NCBI GenBank assembly: GCA_964412555.1
Contig: CAYPPG010000025.1
Coordinates: 1-64,000, forward strand
DNA: 64,000 nucleotides
Source of the DNA: CAYPPG01 sp964412555
Lineage (GTDB): Bacteria; Hinthialibacterota; Hinthialibacteria; Hinthialibacterales; Hinthialibacteraceae
Reading direction: 5' to 3'
The translations under genes and the position numbers were made by a program. The stretch's first letter is position 1. Each line of letters begins with the position of its first letter. The notes below the pieces were generated by a model, which saw only the letters and a list, made by a program, of their open reading frames with translations, did not search any database and had not been told where the DNA came from. Positions 24,938 through 34,256 of this stretch are shown here, piece by piece.

Positions 24938-26758
24938 TTATTGAAGCGGCCATTGATGGACATTCGTCACATCTTCATTTTCGCCGCATCCGTCAAGGGG
25001 ATCTTCACCCGCTTGGCTGCCAAAGGAACGAATAACCGCATATTGTACTCGGCTGATATAGACAGGTCCATCGTAAACAAAACGAGCGGCTCCTTGGGGA
25101 GAAACATTGACGCCGGTGAAATTCATGTTACCAATTACCCACGAATAGGAACGCCATTCGCCGGTCCCCTCAATGGTCAAACGTTCTTCCGCCGGAACAA
25201 AAGCGAATTTTGTCGTTCCCAGCGATTCTGTTTGATAGACTTCCGGACCGTAGACCATTCCCGTTAGCGCTGGGTCATCGAAATATTCAATGCAGACTTT
25301 GAATCTTGCATTCGGTTGATCGGACGGACCGAAGCGTTCGTCTAAAATCGCCCAGTTGATGAAACTATCGAAAGGAGGCGAACCGAGATCGAGTGCCGGA
25401 CGAACTGCCGCCCGTAAATCGTCCGCCGGTCCGATATTCTCATCGATAATCCATTCCTGATCACCGCCGTTTGATCCTAAATCCAATCCGTCGACAATGC
25501 CGTTGTTGATATCCCATTCTGCATAGTTGTCATATAAATCGGGATTAAAATCGGTTGCATCCGGTAATGGATCGACACCTTCGTAGATACCGGAAACGCG
25601 GAATACTCCAAGACGGTATCGGCTGATATAGACGGGAGCGGTAAAATGAAAACGTACAGCCGCTTGAGAATCCGGAACATTGATTCCTTCTAATTTCACC
25701 CCATCGACAAACCAAACCCCGGTTCGCCATCGTCCTGTTCCTTCCAGAGTTGTACGCTGCTCTGCCGGAAAGAAACTCACGACTCCCCCTGCGCCTGCAT
25801 AGGCTTCCGGTCCGAATGTTTCTCCGGCTAATTGGGGATCATCATAATATTCAGCGGCTATTTTCACGCGAGTTGCCGGCTGATTGGTCGGTCCGAAATG
25901 TTCGTCGAGTATTTCCCAGTTCAGATAGATATCTTCTGTATCGTCGTTTCCATCATCAAAAGCTGCCCGAGCCGCTTTTCTCTTATCGCCATCCGGTCCG
26001 ATATCTTCGGAAATTACCGATTCCTGATCACCACCATCGACAACAAACAAATCGACACCGTTGACAATCCCTTTATCCAAATCCCATTCCGCCATGATCG
26101 CATAGTCGTCCGGATTAAATTCGACTTCGGTCGGCGGAAGATTGATATCCTCCGGTTCACCGAAAGTGCCTGCAGGAGCGATCGCGACGGCGCGAATGAT
26201 CAAATTTGTCGATTGTTCAAAACGAACTGTCCCATTGTTGACTCCACCGTATTGGCTCCCGCTTTGACCGGGGTCCACTTGATAGCCGAATAAGCCGTCC
26301 GCATTATCTACACGGAACAGGCGCCATTCGAACTGATCGGTTACTCGCTCATATGTAGTCGGAGAGTTTCGCAATTCAGGCAGCGAACCGATCAGAAAAG
26401 AATTTTCCCGCACGGATTGAATGTCCGCAAAATACTGAACGAGAATGTCGATTTCGGGATAATCAATCCATACGAAATTCAAATCATCCTGTACGTTCAT
26501 ATATCCTGCGACAGATTTTTTCGCTGGTTTACCCGCTACAGTCACATCCTCGGTAACCTGATCGCCTCCGGTGAGAATGACCAGATTATCCACGACGGTG
26601 AATTCATGTTCTTCAGGAATGGGTAAGAAGCCCCCGGCAGACCAAAAATGGATTTCCTGGGAAAAATCTGTATTCGGCGGCCATGCTTCCGAATCCAATG
26701 CTTGTGAAAAAGCAACATTTGCGAAAAGAATACAGAGTACACATAATAAAGATCTCAT
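24938..26758 (-). CDS. Secreted protein with two homologous ~190-residue units
   Basis: 606 residues from ATG 26758 (GGAGG 10 nt upstream; an upstream ATG at 26788 is in frame). Signal peptide LLCVLCILFANVAFSQA. Two internal units align well: both run FNPD-Y, AEWD, GIVDG/GIVNG, GGDQE, IGP, NW-ILDE-FGP, a central EYYDDP or EYFDDP and FGPEAY or YGPEVY, then a TGRW/TGEW strand and PVYISR. The beta-rich pattern suggests lectin or carbohydrate-binding jelly rolls. No family name can be given with confidence. It faces the CBM9-like gene. Confidence 0.65.
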   Translation of the reverse strand: MRSLLCVLCILFANVAFSQALDSEAWPPNTDFSQEIHFWSAGGFLPIPEEHEFTVVDNLVILTGGDQVTEDVTVAGKPAKKSVAGYMNVQDDLNFVWIDYPEIDILVQYFADIQSVRENSFLIGSLPELRNSPTTYERVTDQFEWRLFRVDNADGLFGYQVDPGQSGSQYGGVNNGTVRFEQSTNLIIRAVAIAPAGTFGEPEDINLPPTEVEFNPDDYAIMAEWDLDKGIVNGVDLFVVDGGDQESVISEDIGPDGDKRKAARAAFDDGNDDTEDIYLNWEILDEHFGPTNQPATRVKIAAEYYDDPQLAGETFGPEAYAGAGGVVSFFPAEQRTTLEGTGRWRTGVWFVDGVKLEGINVPDSQAAVRFHFTAPVYISRYRLGVFRVSGIYEGVDPLPDATDFNPDLYDNYAEWDINNGIVDGLDLGSNGGDQEWIIDENIGPADDLRAAVRPALDLGSPPFDSFINWAILDERFGPSDQPNARFKVCIEYFDDPALTGMVYGPEVYQTESLGTTKFAFVPAEERLTIEGTGEWRSYSWVIGNMNFTGVNVSPQGAARFVYDGPVYISRVQYAVIRSFGSQAGEDPLDGCGENEDVTNVHQWPLQ

Positions 26759-26865
26759 GACACACTTTCCTCCTTTTATGAGTTTCATGTTGATGTAAAA
26801 GATAAATCAAAACGAAGGAAAAGTCGAGGACGGGTATGGTAGGAAAACAATACAGTATGACTGAA

Positions 26866-27651
26866 TCAAGGTTTTTCATCCGGAACCGGATGCCGAAATT
26901 GATATTCTTGCGGTTCGAAGGAGACCAAAATACTTTCTGTCTTATACGGTGGCCGGATCACTTCTCCATCCATTACCAACGGATCGAAAACCTGCATTTC
27001 TTTTACAAACCAGACAAGTGAATCGGACCAAAACGAGTTGACAGTAGCTGATAAATCGCTTTTTTCTCCTTGAATTTCCGCGGCTAATTGAATGCGGGAA
27101 ACAAAGTTTCTACACATGAATGCACCGGCGGGAACGATAATTCGCACATCGTTCTCCCGGCGCACGTTGACAGTCATTTCAACGGTTCCCACCTCTTCTT
27201 TGCTTTGAGTATCGATCATTTGCTGTGTCGAGGTAAATTCATCTTCCTCTCCTTGCTTGAGATCGAGATACCGCTCAGGAATAGGAGGATCAAAAAAGAT
27301 TTGCAACTCACCACCCGGAGCACGGAGGATTTGCCGATGTAGCCGATATTCTTTATCATAATATCCGATTTGCATCCCTTCCGTCTTTTCAAAGTGTTCT
27401 TCTACTCCCCAAAGCGGCTTTTTCCCGCGTCCATGGCTGGTCACGGCGAGAACTCGGCCGCCGGTTGCATCGGTTGTGCCGTCCCCCCACGGTCTCGGCC
27501 CTTTATGGAGATAATGATACGCCTGACCGACCGCCAAAGCCGGGGGATCTTGATCAAGATCGAGTGGCTCTTCTTTCCTGCTCACTCCTCCGCAGGATGA
27601 AAGTGTCAATATCGTTATAAAAATGATCGGTTTCAAACAATCGAGTTTCAT
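26866..27651 (-). CDS. Putative lipoprotein, unknown function
   Basis: 261 residues from ATG 27651; a longer frame reaches 27684 without reason. A lipoprotein signal peptide ends in LTLSSC|GG. The mature protein is beta-rich with phrases such as GVEEHFEKTEGMQIGYYDKEYRLHRQILRAPGG and IIVPAGAFMCRNFVSRIQL. The pattern of an exported protein of unknown family. It lies between two minus-strand genes, 53 bp after the upstream gene boundary repeat. Confidence 0.65.
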   Translation of the reverse strand: MKLDCLKPIIFITILTLSSCGGVSRKEEPLDLDQDPPALAVGQAYHYLHKGPRPWGDGTTDATGGRVLAVTSHGRGKKPLWGVEEHFEKTEGMQIGYYDKEYRLHRQILRAPGGELQIFFDPPIPERYLDLKQGEEDEFTSTQQMIDTQSKEEVGTVEMTVNVRRENDVRIIVPAGAFMCRNFVSRIQLAAEIQGEKSDLSATVNSFWSDSLVWFVKEMQVFDPLVMDGEVIRPPYKTESILVSFEPQEYQFRHPVPDEKP

Positions 27652-27686
27652 CACATTTATCCTTGGAAACACATTGAGGACCATTT

Positions 27687-27735
27687 CCAGTGGCGATGCC
27701 CACTGGTTATCCTCTTTAATCCCTTTGGGTAAATC
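27687..27735. repeat. Diverged single copy of the 71-bp repeat
   Basis: The hairpin CCAGTGG-CGATGC-CCACTGG (27687-27706, perfect) and the CCC-TTT-GGG hairpin after it match, position by position, the two hairpins of the repeat at 1-148. Bases change on both arms so that pairing is kept, which argues that structure matters. It sits in the gap before the lipoprotein gene. Confidence 0.65.
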
Positions 27736-27736
27736 C

Positions 27737-30664
27737 CTATTTCTTATTTTTCCGGTCCTTCAATCGATCGGCCGCGCGGGATTTTGCCTTGAAGAGAGCG
27801 CTTGTATAGCTGTCTTCCTCCTCTTTATCTTCGAACTTTAGAGGTTCTTCATCTTTCTTCACTTCTTGCCAAGAAGGTTTTTGTTTCACCCCTTGCATTT
27901 TCTTTTCCATCTCTTCGATATCTTCTTCTTTTATATCATCCAACCGGTGAAGAAAAGTATCTTTCTCTTCCGAATCCCCCGTTTCGCCATGCGAGGCTCT
28001 TTTCTTGGCCTGCATTAACTGTCCCATTTCTTCCGTCGCCGGTCCAACCGGAGCCATTTTACGGGTAAACGGATACCACAACCACGCCCATACTCTTGCC
28101 AGAAAACGTTGTAATTGCGGTAATTCAAAGAATACCCGTCGTACCGCAATATCGAGGAAGAATAAAACAATTGCAGCGGCAATCAAGAACGGCCATAAGG
28201 GTTTGACTTCGCCTGTGGCTTCGAGATCGTGGGTAAAAACGTTATCCGCCGCAGCCAAAACCGGTTTTTCGGAAATTTCTGTCAATCGTTTCAGCAGCTG
28301 ATCATTCTGTTTCGCTGTCGTATGTTCGGGTGAAAATGGAACAGAGATTCCGGTGGTCAAATTCCCTTCCACTTCACCTTCCGTATCCTGAAAACCCATC
28401 GTAATCAAATAACTTCCCGGTTCGCGAACGGGAAATGTCCCTTCATACCGTCCAGGTTCCGTTTGCCGCATTTTGAAATTGCTTCTTTGTACAAGCGGAT
28501 CGACAGCTGTTGCGGAAAAAGATAATTCATTCAAAAATTTGCCTTCTTGTGTAAGAGCATCCACAACGACTCGTACTTGATCCCCTTCCAATGAAGTTTG
28601 CACTTCAAAATTATCCTGCTCAGTAGAGCGCAGTGTCCAGCGGACGATCTGAGACCAGAATTTCGCATATCCATCCCAACCAAGCCAATTGCTTGCCCAG
28701 CGGCGTTTGGCATCAGAGGTAAAGGCAACCGATTTTCCCAAACCGTATCGCCAATGAGCCAGTAAAGGATCGTCTTTGTGGGTCAAAAGAACTGTCTCTG
28801 CATCTGGTTTTATACCGGTCACAACATACCCATTTAATTCCGGAAATCCTGTTCCAAATCCTTGAATGACCTCACTGGAACGGATCAATACAGGTGTAAA
28901 CGTTTCTTCGTTGATCAAATTTCTGCGAATAATGGATGCTTCTTTTGTAAATATTTTTGGGAGTTCTTTATTGTTCTGTACATAATAGGAATTTCCTCCG
29001 CCAAGTTCAGCCATATACCGCATCACATCGACGTCGGTTTGGTTATGGGGGGCTATACAGACGGTCGAGATGGAAATTCCTTCATTGTGGATATTTTTGA
29101 TGAACTGCTCAGTTGGCCGTGCGGGATCGCCATCCGAAAGGATGACCAAATGTTTCATATTCGCGTCCAGTTTTTTCAAAGAATCGAAAGCCATTCTCAT
29201 GGTGATATCGAACGAAGGCATATCCCCAATATCCCGTCCTCGGTTCGATAATATCGCTTGTCGTTGTTCCCGTTTGTCTCCGGCTTTCTTCATAGGGATC
29301 AACCAACTTTCACCCTCTGTATTGCTATACCGAAGAAAACCGAAATAATCATTTCTGGAGAGCACGTCCAACGCCACCAAGGATATTTCCTGTGCCCAAT
29401 AGTTCCCTTGGGGGATCTCACAGGAATGCATGATCAACGCCAACGCTCCGCTGGGAATCACCCGCCTTTGCTTCACATCCATCGTAACCGGCAAAGCGGT
29501 TTCGACTGGTGTTCCCAAATACCCCCCCGCTCCAAAACTATCCGGTCCGCCGATCATGGCCAATCCGATTCCCAAATCCCGTACCGCCAACTCGATCATT
29601 TCCTGCTGCGATTGAGAAATATCCGCGGCGGGCACATTCGAAAGAATAATGCTGTCATAGAATTGAAATTCATTGAGGCTATCCGGTAATGCTTCCGGCG
29701 GTTGTAAATCCACCTCGATCCCCTCCGCCACTAAAGCGGCGGCAAGATAATGGGCTTCACCGGTTTCGGTATCCAAAAGCAGGACTTTGGGAGTTCCCTT
29801 CACGATAGCAAAATTCTGAGCGCGGTTGTTTGAAGGCCGGCTGTCTTTTTCCGCTTCGATACTGGCTTCGAATTGGTAAAATCCTCCCTCTTCAAGTGAG
29901 CGGGGTATGATGAATGCATTTTTTCCTGGCTGCAGTTCCACTTGTTGATCGGCAACGACGACATCATTCTGATACAAGCGTAGACGCGCAGGGCCGGTTT
30001 CCTGAGCGCTGACGATCACCCGAGCAGAAAACGGCTCCTTTTCACGAATATGTGAAGGAATGATAACATCCTCGATCATGGCATCCTGAGTGTAGGTATA
30101 TTGAAGCGGAAGCACTCTCAAATCGATGCCATTCGCCTTCGCTCTCTGTGCCGCCAATTCCGCATTGCCTTGCGTTTGATTTCCATCGGTGAGAAGCACA
30201 ATTCTTTTTTGTGTTCCCTCCGGAAAAGCAGCCATGGCCAAACCTATGGCTCCCTCGATATCGGTTCCTTCTTGATTGATGATGGTCTGATAATCGATCA
30301 GTTTTACATTTTCGCCGGGATTTTCCTGAATAGCGGCATCTTTTCCAAAAAAAATGATCCCTGCTTGATCTCCCCGCGGGATTTCCAATAAACGATCTTG
30401 AACATAGGCAAGAGTGAATTCTTGCTCTTCCGCTGGGATACTGGAAGAACGGTCAATGACAAAAAAAACGGTTAAAGACTCTCCTCGTCCCAATAGTTCG
30501 ATTTCGGCCAATGCCAAAATGAACAAAAGCAAGACAATCGCCCGCATAAAGATAGCAATTTTCTTCCTGCCTCTTCCCAAAACCCGAACGCGTTTGGCCT
30601 GATAAAGGACGACAGGAATGGCAAAAAGAAACAATAAAAACCATGGATGGAGAATACGTATCAT
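27737..30664 (-). CDS. Large membrane protein with von Willebrand A-type domains (COG5426-like)
   Basis: 975 residues. Two N-terminal membrane helices (residues about 5-20 and 38-55) and one at about 830 bracket a large extracytoplasmic part. The first VWA-like domain has DRSSSIP and GTDIEGAIGLAM with LLTDGNQT. A class I glutamine-amidotransferase-like segment follows (KVLLLDTETGEAHYLAAAL, IGGPDSFGAGGY), then a second VWA region with LVILSDGDPARPT. The tail is charged and coiled. This build is seen in proteins that cluster with MoxR and BatA genes, here not in the window. Probably a metal-dependent adhesion or assembly protein of the envelope. Confidence 0.85.
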   Translation of the reverse strand: MIRILHPWFLLFLFAIPVVLYQAKRVRVLGRGRKKIAIFMRAIVLLLFILALAEIELLGRGESLTVFFVIDRSSSIPAEEQEFTLAYVQDRLLEIPRGDQAGIIFFGKDAAIQENPGENVKLIDYQTIINQEGTDIEGAIGLAMAAFPEGTQKRIVLLTDGNQTQGNAELAAQRAKANGIDLRVLPLQYTYTQDAMIEDVIIPSHIREKEPFSARVIVSAQETGPARLRLYQNDVVVADQQVELQPGKNAFIIPRSLEEGGFYQFEASIEAEKDSRPSNNRAQNFAIVKGTPKVLLLDTETGEAHYLAAALVAEGIEVDLQPPEALPDSLNEFQFYDSIILSNVPAADISQSQQEMIELAVRDLGIGLAMIGGPDSFGAGGYLGTPVETALPVTMDVKQRRVIPSGALALIMHSCEIPQGNYWAQEISLVALDVLSRNDYFGFLRYSNTEGESWLIPMKKAGDKREQRQAILSNRGRDIGDMPSFDITMRMAFDSLKKLDANMKHLVILSDGDPARPTEQFIKNIHNEGISISTVCIAPHNQTDVDVMRYMAELGGGNSYYVQNNKELPKIFTKEASIIRRNLINEETFTPVLIRSSEVIQGFGTGFPELNGYVVTGIKPDAETVLLTHKDDPLLAHWRYGLGKSVAFTSDAKRRWASNWLGWDGYAKFWSQIVRWTLRSTEQDNFEVQTSLEGDQVRVVVDALTQEGKFLNELSFSATAVDPLVQRSNFKMRQTEPGRYEGTFPVREPGSYLITMGFQDTEGEVEGNLTTGISVPFSPEHTTAKQNDQLLKRLTEISEKPVLAAADNVFTHDLEATGEVKPLWPFLIAAAIVLFFLDIAVRRVFFELPQLQRFLARVWAWLWYPFTRKMAPVGPATEEMGQLMQAKKRASHGETGDSEEKDTFLHRLDDIKEEDIEEMEKKMQGVKQKPSWQEVKKDEEPLKFEDKEEEDSYTSALFKAKSRAADRLKDRKNKK

Positions 30665-31016
30665 TCTAGATCAGATATAAAAATGTTCATTTTTTGATGA
30701 AACGAAAAAACCGGTACTTTGTTACATTGAATTTACTAAACCCAACATAAGTTACTCGACATCGATTTTCTATTCGTGGGTAAAGCAGGCGTCCCCGCCT
30801 GCATCAATCGGCAAGCGGGACGCTTGCTTTACCCGATTCAATCACAAAACATGTCGGGTAATAATTGTTGTCATTAGTAGTATACTTGTTCCATCTACAA
30901 AAAATCTCCTCTTTCACTTATTTTATGTACAGGATCAAAAAGAGGTTGAAGTGATTCATACAGAGGTATCAGGCGCTTGATTTCCACTAGAATTGGGAAG
31001 TCGAAAAGCGATGGAT
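30665..31016. other. 352-bp intergenic region holding a cruciform-capable repeat
   Basis: Apart from the inverted repeat at 30778-30834, described separately, this AT-rich spacer has no open frame with coding character. It is the upstream region of the large VWA-type gene, so its promoter is probably between 30665 and 30778. Confidence 0.4.
30778..30834. repeat. 57-bp double inverted repeat
   Basis: Outer arms of about 25 bp pair end to end: GGGTAAAGCAGGCGTCCCCGC against the reverse complement of GCGGGACGCTTGCTTTACCC, with two to three differences. Each arm also forms its own hairpin (GCAGGCG/GCCTGC and GCAAGCG/GCTTGC). The unit can form a cruciform or a long hairpin. Confidence 0.75.
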
Positions 31017-31241
31017 CTACTCCTCATCGCTATGAGGTGTATCGTCATCCGATTTTTGAGATGAGCTTTCGACCGCCTGTTTCATGGCTTGATAGTGTTG
31101 CCAAATACGATCCCGTGCGCCAGGCTGGATTTCTTCTAAATATTGCAAGATCGCTTGCAATGCCCAACTATTGCTTAACACAACATCCTGTAAAGGAACT
31201 TGACGTTCATCCGAAGAAAATGAAGGCTTATCTTTGGACAT
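31017..31241 (-). CDS. Small acidic soluble protein, unknown function
   Basis: 74 residues, helical in the middle (LSNSWALQAILQYLEEIQPGARDRIWQHYQAMKQAVE), with a serine- and acid-rich tail. GAAGGAAAT precedes the start. It begins 20 bp after the upstream coiled-coil membrane gene stops, so the two form a small operon. No family recognised. Confidence 0.6.
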   Translation of the reverse strand: MSKDKPSFSSDERQVPLQDVVLSNSWALQAILQYLEEIQPGARDRIWQHYQAMKQAVESSSQKSDDDTPHSDEE

Positions 31242-31261
31242 ATTTCCTTCCGTTTTTTATT

Positions 31262-31951
31262 CTAGAGTTCTTCTAAATTCAACAACGATGATGGATCATG
31301 AGAAGAGGTTTTCGTTTGCGGTGTTTCTGTTTTTGGCGGCTGCACAGAATTCAAAAGATTTTCTTTTTCCTCCAGTTTGATTTCGACTTCCGCCAATTCG
31401 GATTTTATTTTCTTGATTTGTTCGTTATTTCGCTGTTTTTTTCTCGCGATTTCCTCTTTCTCTTGATTCAATTTGGAAAGATCAATGGCGACGAGGATCA
31501 CGACGGTGATCATTGTTCCGATCAACACAAACAATGAAGAAATTCCCAATCCCAGGAGTAATAAGATTAAAAAAATAATTCCTCCTACGATTCCCAAAAG
31601 AAACGAGTTGATACCGGGGGTAATAGAAGGAGCAAAAGAAGCATTCTGGTTTTCAAGAGTTTCGATTCCATCCAAGTAATCACGCCTCTTTTTTTGTAGT
31701 ACTCGAACCTCCTCCTGTAATCCTTTGATGTCAATGCTCGGTTCAGAAGCATTTGGTTCGAGACCTTTCATTGCTTCTTCAACCAATCCATCGAGTTGAT
31801 CCACATCGTATTTTGTTTCACCGGCTAGTGAATTCAGAGCATGAATAAAATCTTCTTGAGCTTGCTCTTCAACAGATTTCACCAATCCTTCAGCAAAAGG
31901 CATCTCATTGCGATGAACCTTGAAAGCAAGATTGAATGCCGCACTCTTCAT
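31262..31951 (-). CDS. Membrane protein with a helical hairpin between coiled coils
   Basis: 229 residues. Two closely spaced membrane helices (FLLGIVGGIIFLILLLLGLG and LFVLIGTMITVVILVAI) separate an N-terminal coiled coil (LQEEVRVLQKKRRDYL) from a C-terminal one (KIKSELAEVEIKLEEKE). Both coils would lie in the cytoplasm. The tail is Thr/Ser/Pro-rich. No enzyme motif. A scaffold or an assembly partner of the VWA-type protein nearby is possible but unsupported. Confidence 0.7.
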   Translation of the reverse strand: MKSAAFNLAFKVHRNEMPFAEGLVKSVEEQAQEDFIHALNSLAGETKYDVDQLDGLVEEAMKGLEPNASEPSIDIKGLQEEVRVLQKKRRDYLDGIETLENQNASFAPSITPGINSFLLGIVGGIIFLILLLLGLGISSLFVLIGTMITVVILVAIDLSKLNQEKEEIARKKQRNNEQIKKIKSELAEVEIKLEEKENLLNSVQPPKTETPQTKTSSHDPSSLLNLEEL

Positions 31952-32031
31952 AGATCGGTTCCTCTCGCTCGCTTTAGTCTACAAATAGTATCCTTGTCTT
32001 GAGAATATACCACATTCTTTAACCAATTTCG

Positions 32032-32380
32032 ATGGACAACAAGAAAAAAAATGAACGCTTAGTCCTTCAATTCTTTAATGTTGAAACAATTCTTCCTGAA
32101 AGTACATTATCTGTTGTATTATTTAGCAAAGAGCCTTATTTTGACACAGATGACATGAAAATCTTACAGGATTTCTACAAAAAAGAAAGAGTATGGTTAC
32201 TATTCTCATTCCCGTCGAACTATATCTGATTCTTGGTATAAATTCAATCAACTTCGAGAGAAAAGTGTGAAGATTGATAGAAAGCAGACCAAATTCATAA
32301 AGGAAAAAGTTGAATCCGGTGATTTTTTGTATCCACGACAAATAACTTTCCCCCCCCGATTGCCACCCCCCAAGGAGTAA
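32032..32380 (+). pseudogene. ORF broken by one base in an A6 run
   Basis: The reading frame from ATG 32032 gives 65 codons, but after the AAAAAA run near 32170 its stop follows quickly. Skipping one A keeps a protein-like frame running to a stop at 32378-32380: KKKEYGYYSHS, then WYKFNQLREKSVKIDRKQTK and FIKEKVESGDFLYP. The join would give about 115 residues, charged and helical at the end. The last 86 bp lie antisense under the NHL gene's 3' end. It could be a pseudogene, a sequencing error or a frameshifted gene. No family known; no clear ribosome site. Confidence 0.4.
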
Positions 32381-33212
32381 TGAATTGCCCTACAGCGGAA
32401 CCCGTTTCTCCCCATATTTTCAAGCAGGTTCCATCCGTCGAAATACATTGCACCCGATTATTTCCGAATTCACAAACATACAATCGGCCTTTCCCGTCGA
32501 ATTCGATATCATAGGGAAACCGAAATTCACCTTCTCCCTCCCCTTCCTTTCCTATGATTCTTTGAAGCTCTCCCGAGTCAGTATACACTTTCAACCGGTG
32601 ATTCGCCGAATCTGCAACAAATAACAAATCATCCTGGCTGCGGGTGATCGCCATTGGGCGATTGAATTGTCCGCGGCCTGAACCGAACTCACCCCAGCTC
32701 GTGATGAATTCTCCTTCACGTGTAAAAATTTGTATACGATCATGAGAGCCATATTCTGCGATGATCAGTTCTTCGTTTTGACCGAATACCAAATCGGTGG
32801 GATACACAAAATCACCGTCTTCTTTGCCGAATTTTCCGAAAGAAAAAAGGAATTCTCCTTCACTACTGTAATGAAGTATCCGAGAGTTATGAGTGTCCGG
32901 AATCCATAGAGAACCATCTTCATCTATGGTTAGGCTGGTCGGCGTCCCGTTGTCAATCTTTTCCAGACGCCATTCCAATATGAATGAGCCGTCTTCCCGA
33001 AATTTTTGTACCCGTCCTGTCTTGTCGATGATATAGAGAATTCCATTCCGGTAATCGATTGCCCGAGGGCTGGAAAAACGGCCGGGAAGCCCCCCTTTGA
33101 ATCCCCAGACACGATCGGAATTGGTGTCATCCCCCTTCGAAGAACAACCATATTCAAAAAAGATGAGCAGTAAAAGAAAGAATAGACAAAATAGGCTTTG
33201 CCGTAAATACAT
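32295..33212 (-). CDS. NHL-repeat lipoprotein
   Basis: 305 residues. Lipoprotein signal ending FFEYGC|SS. Six NHL-type blades are visible, each like FSSPRAIDYRNGILYIID, GTPTSLTIDEDGSLWIPDTHN, YPTDLVFGQNEELIIAEYG, FNRPMAITRSQDDLLFVADSANHR, FPYDIEFDGKGRLYVCEFGNNR and TPWGVAIGGGKLFVVDTKNHR. It should fold as a beta-propeller on the outside of the membrane. Its ATG overlaps the stop of the ABC ATPase gene (TAATG), so it belongs to that operon, which is unusual company for a propeller and hints at substrate capture or sensing. Confidence 0.9.
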   Translation of the reverse strand: MYLRQSLFCLFFLLLLIFFEYGCSSKGDDTNSDRVWGFKGGLPGRFSSPRAIDYRNGILYIIDKTGRVQKFREDGSFILEWRLEKIDNGTPTSLTIDEDGSLWIPDTHNSRILHYSSEGEFLFSFGKFGKEDGDFVYPTDLVFGQNEELIIAEYGSHDRIQIFTREGEFITSWGEFGSGRGQFNRPMAITRSQDDLLFVADSANHRLKVYTDSGELQRIIGKEGEGEGEFRFPYDIEFDGKGRLYVCEFGNNRVQCISTDGTCLKIWGETGSAVGQFITPWGVAIGGGKLFVVDTKNHRIQLFPL

Positions 33213-34252
33213 TATTCTTCTCCCAATAAAACCGGTTTTTTCAATCCTCTAAGAGACACAACAGTACCTGGACTGTAATGGTGGTCTGAGAACGCCACAA
33301 ATTGCTCCTTTCCCAGTGACACATGATTCCAATATCCTTGCCCGGCAAACCAGCTTTCTTGTATGATTCCTTTTCCATCTTCTTTTTTTTCCGCCAAAAG
33401 ATCATTGGGAAGAAATGCCCCAAAACATTCATTTCTTTCATCTCTCCATTTCCAATACCCAAAGGGAGTTTTCATAGTATTTTTCTCAAAATGCACTGTA
33501 AAGAAGTTACGATAGCCCAACAACTCCGCAGCATGCCGGGAATGAGGATCTCGAAAAACTTCCTGCGGAGTTCCACTCCGCAAGACCTTCCCCATTGAGA
33601 AAATAACGATTTGATTTCCCATGGAAAACGCTTCATCCATTCGATGTGTGACAAACAAAGTCGTCACTCCCTGGGCACGGCATAAATTGATCAAGCGCGA
33701 TAATGAGTCCCGTATCGGACCTTCCACGCTGGAAAGCGGTTCATCCAGGAGAAGAAAGCCGGGATTCATGGCGAGGGCGCGTGCAAATTCCAGTCTCTTT
33801 TGTTCTCCACCGGATAGTTGATTGGGATAACAGTGTGACACAGTATTCAATTCAAAAAGAGACAAAAGTTCTTGTATTCGCTCATTGTTTTTCGCTGCGC
33901 CAATATGGCTGGACTGAAGAACCACCTCCAAATGCCGTCGGAGAGTCAATGCCGGCCAAAGAGCCGGTTCCTGAAAACAGAATCCAATTTTTCTTTTTCC
34001 AGGTTGAACATGGACACTCGGAGAGCTGACAATCTTGTTGTCCAACAAAACACGGCCTTCGCAAAGCCGTTCAAATCCCGCTGTGATTCTCAAGCATGTG
34101 GTTTTCCCAACCCCCGACGGCCCAAATAGAACTGTTGTTTTTCCAGCCGGTGCATGAAAAGATACATTTTGCAAAACTGTCTTCTTTCCAAAAGCAAAAG
34201 AGACATTCTCGAAGACGATACCTTGTTTCTGTTCTATTTTTTTTTCGATCAT
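33212..34252 (-). CDS. ABC transporter ATP-binding protein (FbpC/PotA type)
   Basis: 346 residues: an ATPase domain (1-235) and a C-terminal TOBE-like regulatory part. Walker A GPSGVGKT, Q-loop CFQEP, signature LSGGEQKR, Walker B LLLDEP and switch HR in FVTHRMDE are intact. The D-loop reads SSVE where the family normally has SALD. With the permease and binding protein just upstream it should power import of ferric ion or a similar ligand. It starts 4 bp after the permease gene ends and its stop overlaps the NHL start. Confidence 0.93.
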   Translation of the reverse strand: MIEKKIEQKQGIVFENVSFAFGKKTVLQNVSFHAPAGKTTVLFGPSGVGKTTCLRITAGFERLCEGRVLLDNKIVSSPSVHVQPGKRKIGFCFQEPALWPALTLRRHLEVVLQSSHIGAAKNNERIQELLSLFELNTVSHCYPNQLSGGEQKRLEFARALAMNPGFLLLDEPLSSVEGPIRDSLSRLINLCRAQGVTTLFVTHRMDEAFSMGNQIVIFSMGKVLRSGTPQEVFRDPHSRHAAELLGYRNFFTVHFEKNTMKTPFGYWKWRDERNECFGAFLPNDLLAEKKEDGKGIIQESWFAGQGYWNHVSLGKEQFVAFSDHHYSPGTVVSLRGLKKPVLLGEE

Positions 34253-34256
34253 AATG

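Noticed and set aside
33212..34252. D-loop change SALD to SSVE as evidence of a dead ATPase
   Set aside because: Walker A, Walker B, signature and H-loop are intact, so it is probably active.
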